In this document: one piece after another, positions 18,854 to 28,332 of the stretch
How positions within the stretch are numbered: position 1 is the first letter of the stretch
Layout of the letters: each line of letters opens with the position of its first letter
Source: CAWFGW01 sp963815495
Lineage (GTDB): Bacteria; Bacteroidota; Bacteroidia; Cytophagales; JAAEPT01
Assembly: GCA_963815495.1 (NCBI GenBank)
Contig: CAWFGW010000028.1
Location: 310,001 to 374,000 of the forward strand
Direction: 5' to 3'
DNA length: 64,000 nt
Notes under the pieces: model-generated
Seen by the model: the letters and a program-made list of their open reading frames with translations, nothing else
Databases searched by the model: none
Told to the model about the DNA's origin: nothing
Position numbers and translations under genes: made by a program

Positions 18854-19087
18854 AGTTTATTTTAGTTTTTAGTACGCTAGTACAACTTGTAAAATGTTGT
18901 TTTATGATTCAATAAAAATAAATTATTTTTTTGCTTGTGGCTGGTAGTAATGTTTACCAATACCTAATTAAATATCGCAATTAGTTTACTTTTTAATGTG
19001 AATAGACGCTAAAAATGGTATTCTAAAAAACATAATCACGGTTTAATTTCTTAATGAGTTGCTATTATTGGTTACGAGCACATAAAA

Positions 19088-20557
19088 TCAGTTTACTTTA
19101 GCAAATAAATGAAGCCCATCAATTTTAAGTCGCACAGTGTAGTGAGCCTTGAGGTAAAAATCTAAATCGGGGTACTCTTTTCTTTGTTTATTTATAATGA
19201 GCACATATTTTGTGTTATTCAACCTCAACCCATTTATTATTTCATCTATGATTTCTCCTTTAGGATCGTAAGAAGAATAGGCAAAGTGAGAATAAACCCA
19301 TCTACTTGGGGATGTAATACCAAGCTGATAATTAATTCGTAAATATTTAGGATTAAAAGAATAAAATTGCCCAGCTTTATTTTTTGATTCGGCCACTATT
19401 TTTTTGATAGCAACAAGTGTTTTAGTATCATGTTTTTCAGTTTTTGAGTAGTACTCATAAGTTGTTTTTATTTGTCTTAGAAATAAAACACTTAAAAAAA
19501 GGGCTAAACTGGAAATAAACAATCTATTGGTGTTTTTGGATGAAAAAATAAAAATTAAACAAAAGTAAGGTATAAACATTAAAAAATAATGTCCGAATGT
19601 ATTTCCGCTAAGTGATGTTGAAATAATCTGCAAGATGAAGGCAATACAAGTAATAATAATTTTTGAGTCAAATTTTTGATAGTCCTTGCAATTTATTAAG
19701 AGATAAATAATGATTAAGAAGATTACTTTATAAGTAATAGCTAAATGCCCTAATTCTTGAATAATAACTGATACTTTCTCAAAAAATGGTGCTTTTTTAT
19801 TATAGGATCCTATGTTAAATAAGAATGCTTGGTCAATGAATTCCTGAAAATTTCCCCATTGATAAATGATTAATCCCATTGCCATGAATACAAATAAGGT
19901 ACCTATTGATACCCAAAGCAATCGTTTAAAAACATCATGAAGATCTTTTGTATCAAGTAATATATAAGCAAATACAAAGATTGAAGAGCTAATAATTTCA
20001 TTTTGTTGAGTAAAAAAAATGATTGAAAGAATGCTTCCCATTAAAAAGGAATTAGTCTTAGATCGATTTTTAGTGAAAAGTATATAAGCTAAAAAAATAG
20101 TTAGAAATTCTGTTACCTGACGAGTGTAATTACCCCCCATCAATATTTCTAATTGATTGTTTAAACCTATGAAATAGATGGAGATGATGATTGCCATCCA
20201 CTTGTTTGATGTAGCAGAATGTGTGATTTTATAAATAAATAAAGCGGATATAAATTCTATAAAGTTAATGATGATAAATATGCCCCAGGTGCTACTGGGG
20301 GTCAAGAGATATCCTATATAATTAAGTATAAATATAATAGGGGGTTTATGGTCAAATATATCTATATATGGCACTAACCCTTTACTAATAGCCATTCCTA
20401 TATATTGGAATATTTCTTTGTCGTATCCTAAACTATTCCATATAGGAGATGTTGGGAGGCTAAAAATAACACAACAAGTCAAAAGAAGGATTTCAACCTT
20501 TTTACTTAATAACCAATAGCTAAGATTTTCTACCAAAAGCATATTGTATAATTTCAA
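19088..20557 (-). CDS. Multi-spanning membrane glycosyltransferase-like protein (GT-C type)
   Basis: The 489-residue protein has about ten hydrophobic helices. The first lumenal loop carries an acidic motif (DKEIFQYIGMAISKGLVPYIDIFDHKPP), typical of GT39/PMT-like GT-C enzymes, where the Asp residues contact the polyprenyl-phosphate sugar. The C-terminal soluble part has aromatic residues. GT-C enzymes use lipid-linked sugars to modify glycans or proteins at the periplasmic face. It overlaps the GT2 gene by 38 bp, or 23 bp if the alternative start at 20542 (MLLVENLSYW) is used. Acceptor and sugar are unknown; the neighbouring mutase suggests a galactofuranose-containing glycan. Confidence 0.7.
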   Translation of the reverse strand: MKLYNMLLVENLSYWLLSKKVEILLLTCCVIFSLPTSPIWNSLGYDKEIFQYIGMAISKGLVPYIDIFDHKPPIIFILNYIGYLLTPSSTWGIFIIINFIEFISALFIYKITHSATSNKWMAIIISIYFIGLNNQLEILMGGNYTRQVTEFLTIFLAYILFTKNRSKTNSFLMGSILSIIFFTQQNEIISSSIFVFAYILLDTKDLHDVFKRLLWVSIGTLFVFMAMGLIIYQWGNFQEFIDQAFLFNIGSYNKKAPFFEKVSVIIQELGHLAITYKVIFLIIIYLLINCKDYQKFDSKIIITCIAFILQIISTSLSGNTFGHYFLMFIPYFCLIFIFSSKNTNRLFISSLALFLSVLFLRQIKTTYEYYSKTEKHDTKTLVAIKKIVAESKNKAGQFYSFNPKYLRINYQLGITSPSRWVYSHFAYSSYDPKGEIIDEIINGLRLNNTKYVLIINKQRKEYPDLDFYLKAHYTVRLKIDGLHLFAKVN

Positions 20558-21233
20558 AGGATGACCTTAAACTTACTTTAAAGAGTTTGAACTTGTTTTC
20601 CTTAAAAGAAGGTTTGTCCAGCGTCCTTGAGTTGTTTTTAACTGGGATGTTTTTTATTCGCATGTTATTTTTTGTCGCAATTCCCGATAGTAGAATGTTT
20701 GGAGCAAAAAAAGTTGTAGGTATTTGCTGAAGATAGGGTTGATAAATACAATTTCTTATCAAACGGAAAGGCGCATTTACATCATTAATGCCTTTTCCAA
20801 AACAACTACTTACAAGTAGAAATGAGACTTTTGACATTAATTTTCTTGAAATAGAATTTTTACGTCCCAATCTTTTTCCAATGATTAAATCATAATCATT
20901 TCTTGCTTTCCAAAATTCGGGAAAGTAATCAGGACTAATTTCGTTGTCAGAATCAAATTGAAAGAGCCATTCAGTATCTATGCTTTCCTTATATCCACGA
21001 GAAATAGTGGGTCCATGTCCTTCATTGTTTTTGTGAATAACAAGTAATACTTCTTTATACGTGTCCTTCAACTCATCTAATACTTGTTGAGTATTATCAG
21101 TTGAGCCATCATTAAATATTTTTATTTTATATTTAATTTCAAGCTTATCAAGCATATTAATCCATTCTTGTATGACATCATTAATAATACCCCCTTCGTT
21201 ATAAACGGGAACTATAACCGTTAAATCATGCAT
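20520..21233 (-). CDS. GT2 family glycosyltransferase
   Basis: The 237-residue protein has the GT-A fold: LTVIVPVYNEGGIINDVI at the N-terminus, IFNDGSTDNTQQVL and the FQFDSDNEISPDYF region supplying the DxD metal/nucleotide site. It resembles dolichol-phosphate mannosyltransferase (DPM1/GtrB) types that charge a polyprenyl phosphate. It lacks the C-terminal membrane helices some members have. The gene starts 8 bp inside the end of the UDP-galactopyranose mutase gene and is overlapped by the GT-C gene. A likely scheme is that this enzyme makes the lipid-linked sugar used by the GT-C protein, but that pairing is inferred. Confidence 0.85.
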   Translation of the reverse strand: MHDLTVIVPVYNEGGIINDVIQEWINMLDKLEIKYKIKIFNDGSTDNTQQVLDELKDTYKEVLLVIHKNNEGHGPTISRGYKESIDTEWLFQFDSDNEISPDYFPEFWKARNDYDLIIGKRLGRKNSISRKLMSKVSFLLVSSCFGKGINDVNAPFRLIRNCIYQPYLQQIPTTFFAPNILLSGIATKNNMRIKNIPVKNNSRTLDKPSFKENKFKLFKVSLRSSFEIIQYAFGRKS

Positions 21234-22368
21234 TTAGCTTAATTTTGGAATTATATAAATTTAATGCATTTTCAATTACGTGGTGCATGTCGTAATACTT
21301 ATAATCCCCAAGTCTTCCCCCTGTAATAACATGAGGATGGTTTTTTAATTCTTGCTGATATTTATTAAATATCGCTGTATCATGTTTACTGCCAATAGGG
21401 TAGTAGGGGTTTTCACGTTTAGCTTCAGCGGAATATTCTTTAATAATTAAAGTGACATTTTTTAAATATGCCTTTTCGGGGTGCAGATGTCTTGGCTCGT
21501 GAATTCTAGTGTAAGGAATGTCTTCATTAGCATAATTCATCACTGATATCCCTTGATAGTCATTTACATTTTTAATTTCTGTTTCAAATCGGAGTGTACG
21601 GTAGGCTAATTCACCGTATTTATAGTTGAAAAATCTATCAATTGGTCCAGAATATACGATTTTAGTATTCTCTGCTATTTGATCTTTAATGTCAAAGTAG
21701 TCCGTGTTTAATTGAATGGTTATATTATCTGAGGCTAATAAATTATTAAAAATATCAGTATATCCATTTGTAGGAACACCTTGAAATTTATCGTCAAAGT
21801 AAAAGCTAGAGTAGTCTTTTTTAACAGGAACTCTTTTAAAAATAGAAGCTGGTAAGTTGATAGGAAATCTTCCCCATTGTTTATAAGTATATCCTCGTAT
21901 AAAAGCGTTGTAAAGTGGTTTTCCTATACTATTTATAGCTTGCTCTTCAAAATTACATGGATGTTCATATGAGTCATTATTTATTTCACACTTTAAAAAA
22001 TGATCAACCTCAAATGGTTTTAGATTTACATCATAAAAACTATTAATGGTCGCAAGGTTAATTGGTATTTGGTACACTTTACCATTGTAAGTAGTTAAAA
22101 CTTGATGTTTATAGTTATTAAATGAGGAAAATTGATTTATATAATTCCATACTTCTTGATTGGATGTGTGAAAAATATGTGTTCCATATTTATGGTATTC
22201 TATACCAGTTTCCGCATTTTTTTCAGAAAAACAATTGCCACCAATATGATCTCTTTTTTCAATAATTAATACTTTTTTGTTTAAATCGTTGGCGATCCTT
22301 TCTGCTAGTACTGCACAAAAAAAACCAGCACCAACCAACACATATTCATAATCACTGGTTTTAATCAT
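21226..22368 (-). CDS. glf: UDP-galactopyranose mutase
   Basis: This 380-residue flavoenzyme has a Rossmann FAD site at the N-terminus (YVLVGAGFFCAVLAERI and EKRDHIGGNC). The C-terminal part contains family residues including YANEDIPYTRIHEPRHLHP and GGRLGDYKYYDMH, where the active-site Arg is expected. It interconverts UDP-galactopyranose and UDP-galactofuranose, the donor for galactofuranose in surface polysaccharides. It heads a three-gene overlapping cluster with two glycosyltransferases. The protein has the usual length for bacterial Glf. Confidence 0.93.
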   Translation of the reverse strand: MIKTSDYEYVLVGAGFFCAVLAERIANDLNKKVLIIEKRDHIGGNCFSEKNAETGIEYHKYGTHIFHTSNQEVWNYINQFSSFNNYKHQVLTTYNGKVYQIPINLATINSFYDVNLKPFEVDHFLKCEINNDSYEHPCNFEEQAINSIGKPLYNAFIRGYTYKQWGRFPINLPASIFKRVPVKKDYSSFYFDDKFQGVPTNGYTDIFNNLLASDNITIQLNTDYFDIKDQIAENTKIVYSGPIDRFFNYKYGELAYRTLRFETEIKNVNDYQGISVMNYANEDIPYTRIHEPRHLHPEKAYLKNVTLIIKEYSAEAKRENPYYPIGSKHDTAIFNKYQQELKNHPHVITGGRLGDYKYYDMHHVIENALNLYNSKIKLNA

Positions 22369-22467
22369 TGTATAGCTAGTATAAAAAAGAGGATATTCAC
22401 TCTTATTGTTTTAATTAAGTATTAAAGGTATTCAATTTTAAAAAGTTAAGAACAAACAGCTTGTTTT

Positions 22468-22989
22468 TTAACTAGTTTTTATTGCTTCTTGCAATTTTTT
22501 AAAATCCAACTTACCTCCAGTCATCTTGAGGTAATTGATAATGGAGAGCGCTTTTTTTAGGCGCAAGTCTGAATTTTTCGGTTTTCCGATAATGTGTAAA
22601 AGTGAACGCTGTTTGCCAATTGTAAGTAAGTGAAACACTTTTTTTCCTTCTTCATCCTGATCAAATAATACTTGTAGCTCTTCAGGTACTGGTAAACCAT
22701 ACTCGCTAGTATCGGCTTTCAAATCTACTTGAATGATTGAACCTTCTTTTACACCTAGTTTTTTGTGTAGTGCTTTAGTTATATTGATAAAGTAAGTTTC
22801 ATTCCCTAGTGGCATTAAAGCACATTGGTATTGTGTTACCTCATTTAAAGTACAAAAAACCCGTCTTCCATTTTCTTTTAAAAGCTGAGTAGCTATTTCT
22901 GTAGGTACGATTACACAGTGTCCATAAACTGCTGAATTTAATTTCTTTAGTGGAGCACTAAACTTCATTTTGAATTGATTAAGCGACAT
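22468..22989 (-). CDS. DUF1905/OmdA (YdeI-like) domain protein
   Basis: This is a 173-residue cytosolic protein. The N-terminal half (about 8-90) fits DUF1905, with a beta-barrel-like pattern (FSAPLKK, GHCVIVPTEIATQLL, LMPLGNETYFINITKALHK). The C-terminal half (about 98-170) fits the OmdA/YdeI 'bacteriocin-protection' domain (VPEELQVLFDQDEE, RLKKALSIINYLKMTGG). In related Gram-negatives such proteins were linked to resistance to cationic peptides, but the mechanism is unclear. The gene is divergent from the MORN-repeat operon. Annotation rests on remembered domain patterns. Confidence 0.7.
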   Translation of the reverse strand: MSLNQFKMKFSAPLKKLNSAVYGHCVIVPTEIATQLLKENGRRVFCTLNEVTQYQCALMPLGNETYFINITKALHKKLGVKEGSIIQVDLKADTSEYGLPVPEELQVLFDQDEEGKKVFHLLTIGKQRSLLHIIGKPKNSDLRLKKALSIINYLKMTGGKLDFKKLQEAIKTS

Positions 22990-23076
22990 TTTTAATTTAA
23001 TATTGGTTTTTTACGCTATTTTCCAATAGCTTACCATTGCATAAAATCAACTACTAATTTCCGAAAACTTATATTA

Positions 23077-26000
23077 ATGAAAGTAAGAAAGATAATCTTC
23101 ATTTTACCTGCTTTATTTATTACAAATCTCGTGATCTCACAAAATAAGCCTGAGATTAATTTTGAAGAATATACTAAAAGCGGTGAATACGTGGTAAAAG
23201 GAGCTGGTTTTTATGTAGATGAAGAGTATGAAAAAGCCATTGAGCAATTTGAGCTTATTAATGAAAACGATACTAATTATTCAGAGTCATTAGCCGATAA
23301 AGCTGTTTCTTATATCAAATTAGAGGAGTATGAAAAGGCGGAAAATGTTTCCCGGGAAGGATTAAGAAGAACCACTGATGATAGACATTATCATTATAGA
23401 AATCTAGCTAGTGCGTTAGATGGTCAAAAAAAATATGAAGAAAGCGTTGCTGTTTTAGATCAAGGTCTGGAAGAGTTTCCGTACAACATGCATATGCGTT
23501 ATGCGAAGATTTTGTATTTAGATCATGCAGGAAAAGATAAAGCATGTGCGGATTTGTTAAAATCACAATTACAAGAGCATCATAACTTTGCAACTTTTCA
23601 TTTGAAAGCAGGACTATTAGCCTACAATGAAAAAGAGATTACTAAAACGATGATGGCCTATGGTTTCTATTTGATTTTAACTCCAGGGTCAGCAGGCGCA
23701 AATAACGTCCTCTATCATTTAAATGAAGCGGTAAGGAGTAAAGTTGATGATGCAGAACCTAAAGGATTTAAATTTTCAGAATCGGGCGATGATTTTTCTG
23801 ATGTAGATTTATTAATTAATAACTATGCTGCATTGTCATCAAAATATAAAGTGCCTTCAAAGGTAGATTTACCGTTGATTAAACAGTTTTATTTAATGAT
23901 GAATAAACTGGAGTATGATAAAAATGATCAAGGTTTTTTCATGCAATATTACGTACCGATCTATAAGAAAATTTTGAAGGAGGATAAGTTCAAAGACTTT
24001 AGCTATTATTTACTTTTATCAAGTCAAAATGCCTCTCATTTAGCACAAGCTAATAAACACATTGCTAATTTACGAGAATTCAAAACATGGTTTCAAAATG
24101 CTTTGGAAGATCAGTTAGGGAAACATACAGCCGTTTTAGAGGGCAAAGAGCAAGAAGTTCAATATTGGTATAAAGGCGATGGAACACTAGAAGCAATTGG
24201 TAATTTAAATAGCTTACAAAAGCCTGTTGGAGAGTTTAAGTTTTATCATGAAAATGGTGCATTGTCATCAGTTGGGAAATTTGATAGTCAAGGAGTTAAA
24301 ACTGGTTTATGGGTGTCGTACTACGAAAACTCGAACATCAAGGAAGAAGCTACATTAAAATCAGGGAAATTAAACGGTCCTTATAAATATTACCATGATA
24401 ATGGTAACCTTTCCTATGAAGTAACTTACAAAGAAGGTAAAGCTCAAGGTTTAGTGAGTTATTACAATATTTTAGGGAACAAATTTCGAGAGAGCAACTT
24501 TAAAGACGATCAACTAAATGGTTTAACTACGTTTTATCATGAAAACGGAAACGTTTCTCAAACAATAAATTACATTGACGGAGTTTTAAATGGTGAATAC
24601 GAAAACTTCTTTGATCACAATCAACTAGAAGAAAAAGGACAATTTAAGGAAGGAAAAAGAATTGGTGCCTTCGAATCGTATTATGGTGACGGTACGCTTG
24701 AAGCTAAGTACTCGTACAACGAAGACGGTTATTTTGACGGATTGTATGAGTCCTACTTCTACAACAAAAATCTTTATAAAAAAGGCAAGTATGCTGATGG
24801 AACTCAAATAGGTGAGTGGGAGTTTTTTCATCGTAATGGTCAACCATACAAAAAAATCAATTTTGATGAGTCTGGTAAGCAAACTGGGGAAATTAAAGGA
24901 TACGATATTGATGGAAAACTATTCTCATTAGTCGAAACCAAAAAAGGTAGCATCATCGCCTATCATTATTATTCAAAAGATGGTAAAGTGATTCACGAAG
25001 ATGAAAGAAAAGGCAAGAAAATTTATTATAAGGAATATTCACCAGCAGGTGTTTTGTTAGAAGAAGGTCTGTATGACGATGATTTAAAACAAGGCGAATG
25101 GAAATCGTATCATTCAAATGGAGTTTTGTCTGCCACGAACAACTATGAAGAAGGGGAATTAGTAGGGCCACATTATAGTTATCATGAAAGCGGTAAGTTA
25201 AATGGCGTATATAAATTTGTGGACGGAAAAGCCAATAGCAACTTTGTGTTTTACTTTGAAAATGGCGAAAAAAGTCGTGATGGCTATTACATCGATAATG
25301 ATTGGGCAGGAGAAATAGTTGATTACTACCGAAATGGTGAAATAGAAAGTAAAACTTATTATTCTGATGGTGAAAAAGTGGGTAAATATTATGAGTATGA
25401 TGCAAAAGGAGTCTTGAGTAATACTCAAACTTTAGATAAAGGTTATTTGGTAGCTTATTCTGATTATGATACTACGGGAAAACTAATTAACACCGTAGAA
25501 ATGCCGCATGGGAATGCTCAGTTTACGTTTAATTACCCTAATGGTAAGGTCCATAAAGAGCAACATTATGTGAACGGAAAAGCTGATGGCATATTTACAT
25601 GGTATTACCCAACAGGTCAAATTTCTACTCAAGGCGCTTTTTACAATGGAAAAAGGCATGGCAAGTGGGTGTGGTACCATCTCAATGGAAAAGTACGAGA
25701 AAAAGGCACGTACTTTTATGGCAATAATGAAGGCAAATGGATTAAATATTATGATAACGGTGTGATAAGCAGCGAATACAATTATGCTTACGATGAGTTA
25801 GAAGGTGAAGTGAAGTATTATTTCCAAAGTGGTAAGCTTTCACAAACAATCACTTATTATGAAGGGCTAAAGCATGGTGAAACTGTGTTTTATGATGAAT
25901 CAGGTGATATTGGACACATCAGAAATTATTCGAAGGGAAATATTGTGTCTTACTCATACATGGACAAAAACGGAACTCCAGTTCCGCCAATTCCTGTAAT

Positions 26001-26388
26001 AGGACAAACATCAAAGGTTGAAACTTTCTATAAAAATGGTCAGATGTCACGAAAGTATCAGATTAAAAACGGCTTGTTTGAAGGGGAATATATTAAGTAT
26101 TATCCGAGTGGAGCGTTAAAAGAAAAAAATTATTACAAAGATAATCTAGAAGATGGGGAGAGTATTGAGTATTATGAAAATGGTAAAATCAAGTCAAAAG
26201 AAACACTGGAACTTGATTCAAAGAACGGAACGCAGTATTATTATTATCCGAATGGTCAATTGAAAGAAACGAATCAATTTATTTCAGGTATTTTATTTGG
26301 ATGGACCGTGCATTACACTGAATCAGGCAAAATAAAACAAAAAATAAAATACCGTGATGGTAGTGTCGTTGAAGTAGTGAACTTATAG
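23077..26388 (+). CDS. Giant MORN-repeat (YwqK-like) protein with N-terminal TPRs
   Basis: The 1103-residue exported protein has a signal peptide (1-21, ILPALFITNLVISQ). TPR-like helical repeats at about 30-215 (YEKAIEQFELI, YEKAENVSREGL) are followed by a mixed region. From about residue 360 to the end there are more than two dozen MORN_2-type repeats of 20-25 residues, with forms such as YYENGKIKS, YHDNGNLSYE and FYHENGNVSQ followed by K-x-G-x-x-x-G-x-W/Y. Such repeats give an elongated antiparallel beta-sheet and are used for scaffolding or ligand binding; the 'YwqK antitoxin' label is a family name, not proof. Twelve bp separate it from the first DUF3857 gene, so the three genes form an operon. 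Confidence 0.85.
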   Translation: MKVRKIIFILPALFITNLVISQNKPEINFEEYTKSGEYVVKGAGFYVDEEYEKAIEQFELINENDTNYSESLADKAVSYIKLEEYEKAENVSREGLRRTTDDRHYHYRNLASALDGQKKYEESVAVLDQGLEEFPYNMHMRYAKILYLDHAGKDKACADLLKSQLQEHHNFATFHLKAGLLAYNEKEITKTMMAYGFYLILTPGSAGANNVLYHLNEAVRSKVDDAEPKGFKFSESGDDFSDVDLLINNYAALSSKYKVPSKVDLPLIKQFYLMMNKLEYDKNDQGFFMQYYVPIYKKILKEDKFKDFSYYLLLSSQNASHLAQANKHIANLREFKTWFQNALEDQLGKHTAVLEGKEQEVQYWYKGDGTLEAIGNLNSLQKPVGEFKFYHENGALSSVGKFDSQGVKTGLWVSYYENSNIKEEATLKSGKLNGPYKYYHDNGNLSYEVTYKEGKAQGLVSYYNILGNKFRESNFKDDQLNGLTTFYHENGNVSQTINYIDGVLNGEYENFFDHNQLEEKGQFKEGKRIGAFESYYGDGTLEAKYSYNEDGYFDGLYESYFYNKNLYKKGKYADGTQIGEWEFFHRNGQPYKKINFDESGKQTGEIKGYDIDGKLFSLVETKKGSIIAYHYYSKDGKVIHEDERKGKKIYYKEYSPAGVLLEEGLYDDDLKQGEWKSYHSNGVLSATNNYEEGELVGPHYSYHESGKLNGVYKFVDGKANSNFVFYFENGEKSRDGYYIDNDWAGEIVDYYRNGEIESKTYYSDGEKVGKYYEYDAKGVLSNTQTLDKGYLVAYSDYDTTGKLINTVEMPHGNAQFTFNYPNGKVHKEQHYVNGKADGIFTWYYPTGQISTQGAFYNGKRHGKWVWYHLNGKVREKGTYFYGNNEGKWIKYYDNGVISSEYNYAYDELEGEVKYYFQSGKLSQTITYYEGLKHGETVFYDESGDIGHIRNYSKGNIVSYSYMDKNGTPVPPIPVIGQTSKVETFYKNGQMSRKYQIKNGLFEGEYIKYYPSGALKEKNYYKDNLEDGESIEYYENGKIKSKETLELDSKNGTQYYYYPNGQLKETNQFISGILFGWTVHYTESGKIKQKIKYRDGSVVEVVNL

Positions 26389-26399
26389 GCGTAGTTGGT

Positions 26400-28322
26400 G
26401 TGAGAAATATAATTTTAATTTTCAGTATTCTTCCAGTTGTTGTATTTTCTCAAGTCCTACATGAGGACTTAGTGAAGTACAAAAAAATGTACCCAGAACG
26501 AGCTCGAATAAATATTAATTCAACCACTAAAGTTGAGATTAGCTTTAACGCTAAAGATAGTCTTGACATCATTACAAAAGTCTATGAAGAAAATATCTTT
26601 ACGGACAAACGTGCAGCTGCCAACAACAAAAAAAGTGTACACGACTCGTATTTTTATCGTGTGAAAGACATTGAAGCAAGCACACTTACTCCCGTAAAAG
26701 AGACGAAATATAAAAAATATAAAGTCAAAGACTTTGAGGAGAAAGCAGTACTAGGTCGGTCGATTTTTTTTGATGATTCTAAAAACATCAGTTTTGAGTT
26801 TCCCATGATGCGGGAAGGGAGTAAAACTATTTTAGAATATACTACTGAATCACACATGCCTTATTTACTACGGCCATTTGTTTTCGGTGAATATACTGTA
26901 GCTGAACATCAAGAATTTGTCTTCAAACACCATAAAGACATCAAAGTTAATTTTCGGAAGTTTAATGGGGCTGATACGCTTGCCAAGTATACGAAAGTTA
27001 TTGATGGTGATGATATTATCCATAGCTGGGTGGTCAACAATCAAAAACCGTTAGAGTATGAATCACAAACTCCTTCATTTTTGTCTCTTATTCCTCATAT
27101 TTACCCTGTCATCGAAGAATATACGATTGATGGGAAAACCACAACGGTATTAAAAACAGTAGAAGACCTCCATAATTGGTATAGTCAATTACTTGCGATG
27201 ACTATTATAGAGGAAAGCGAACAGATTAAAACAACAGTTGATTCATTGTTAGTAGGTGCAAGTTCTGAACTAGAGAAGGTAGAACGCGTATTCGAATGGG
27301 TACAAAAAGAAGTGAAATACATTGCTTATGAAGATGGATTAGGTGGTTTTGTCCCTCGAGCACCTGATTTAGTACACAGTAGAAGGTATGGTGATTGTAA
27401 AGACATGGCCTTATTACAAGTTGAAATGTTAAAAGCAGCAGGAATAGATGCGCATGTGGCTTGGGTCGGAACTCGTGACAAACCTTATCGATATGAAGAG
27501 TTGCCTGCACCAGGATGTGACAATCACATGATTGCTGCTTATCGCGATGCTTCTGACAAGTGGTACTTTTTAGATGCGACAGGCACTTACAGTCCGTTTG
27601 GTTACCCTTCTGAATTTATACAAGGCAAAGAAGCATTAGTGCATCTAGATGATAAATCATTCGAAGTTGTAGAAATTGAACGGGTATCACAAACCAAAAA
27701 CCTATCAAAAGATAGTCTGACCTTGTCAATTGATGGTTTAAAGCTAGTTGGGAGTGGGCAAGCTTCTTACACAGGCTACATCTTATCTAACATTAAATAT
27801 GGCATCATCGGAAAAGATAGTCTTGATCGTACGGAAACCTTTAAAGCGATGCTGGAAAAGGGCAGTAACAAATTTTATTTCACCCTGGGAGATTATAATT
27901 TATCGTCTAACGTAGGTAAGGTAAACTATTCGTTTGAAGTACGCGATTATATTAAACAAAATGGTAAAGAACTTTATTTAAACTTAAACCTTGATCGCAT
28001 ACTGTCTGAAAATAAAATTGATGATAATAGAAAAAACCCGATTGAACTCGATTTTAAAAAGCGGTTTGTTTGTGAGTTTTATTTAGACTTAGGGAAACAT
28101 CACGTAAAATACCTTCCTCAGGGAAAGTCAGATCAATCGGATGAGCGTTGGAATTATAGCCTGAACTACACACATGATAAGGTGAATAACAGAATTGTAT
28201 ACAACCTTGAAATCAACCTTAATGCTCTGGATATAACGCTTAGTGAGTTTCACGATTGGAATAATTTCGTGAAAACGGTATCCAAATCTTACAAAGAATC
28301 AATAGTTTTAGAAAAAATATAA
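26400..28322 (+). CDS. DUF3857/transglutaminase-like protein with intact catalytic triad
   Basis: The 640-residue protein starts with GTG and has a signal peptide (MRNIILIFSILPVVVFSQ). A DUF3857 domain (about 50-230) precedes a transglutaminase-like core. The triad is visible: Cys in YGDCKDMALL, His in GCDNHMIAAY and Asp in WYFLDATGTY. A beta-rich C-terminal domain follows. Papain-fold proteins of this type can cross-link or cut peptides in the periplasm; the substrate here is unknown. It is the middle gene of the MORN operon (12 bp before, 10 bp after). Confidence 0.85.
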   Translation: MRNIILIFSILPVVVFSQVLHEDLVKYKKMYPERARININSTTKVEISFNAKDSLDIITKVYEENIFTDKRAAANNKKSVHDSYFYRVKDIEASTLTPVKETKYKKYKVKDFEEKAVLGRSIFFDDSKNISFEFPMMREGSKTILEYTTESHMPYLLRPFVFGEYTVAEHQEFVFKHHKDIKVNFRKFNGADTLAKYTKVIDGDDIIHSWVVNNQKPLEYESQTPSFLSLIPHIYPVIEEYTIDGKTTTVLKTVEDLHNWYSQLLAMTIIEESEQIKTTVDSLLVGASSELEKVERVFEWVQKEVKYIAYEDGLGGFVPRAPDLVHSRRYGDCKDMALLQVEMLKAAGIDAHVAWVGTRDKPYRYEELPAPGCDNHMIAAYRDASDKWYFLDATGTYSPFGYPSEFIQGKEALVHLDDKSFEVVEIERVSQTKNLSKDSLTLSIDGLKLVGSGQASYTGYILSNIKYGIIGKDSLDRTETFKAMLEKGSNKFYFTLGDYNLSSNVGKVNYSFEVRDYIKQNGKELYLNLNLDRILSENKIDDNRKNPIELDFKKRFVCEFYLDLGKHHVKYLPQGKSDQSDERWNYSLNYTHDKVNNRIVYNLEINLNALDITLSEFHDWNNFVKTVSKSYKESIVLEKI

Positions 28323-28332
28323 ATAAATCCTT

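Noticed and set aside
24953..25680. Long antisense frames inside the MORN-repeat gene
   Set aside because: They arise from the periodic, biased codons of the repeats; the plus-strand frame is continuous with clear MORN units.
23077..26388. Toxin-antitoxin system based on the YwqK-like repeats
   Set aside because: The antitoxin label is inherited from a distant family; this protein is exported, very large, and has no toxin-like neighbour.
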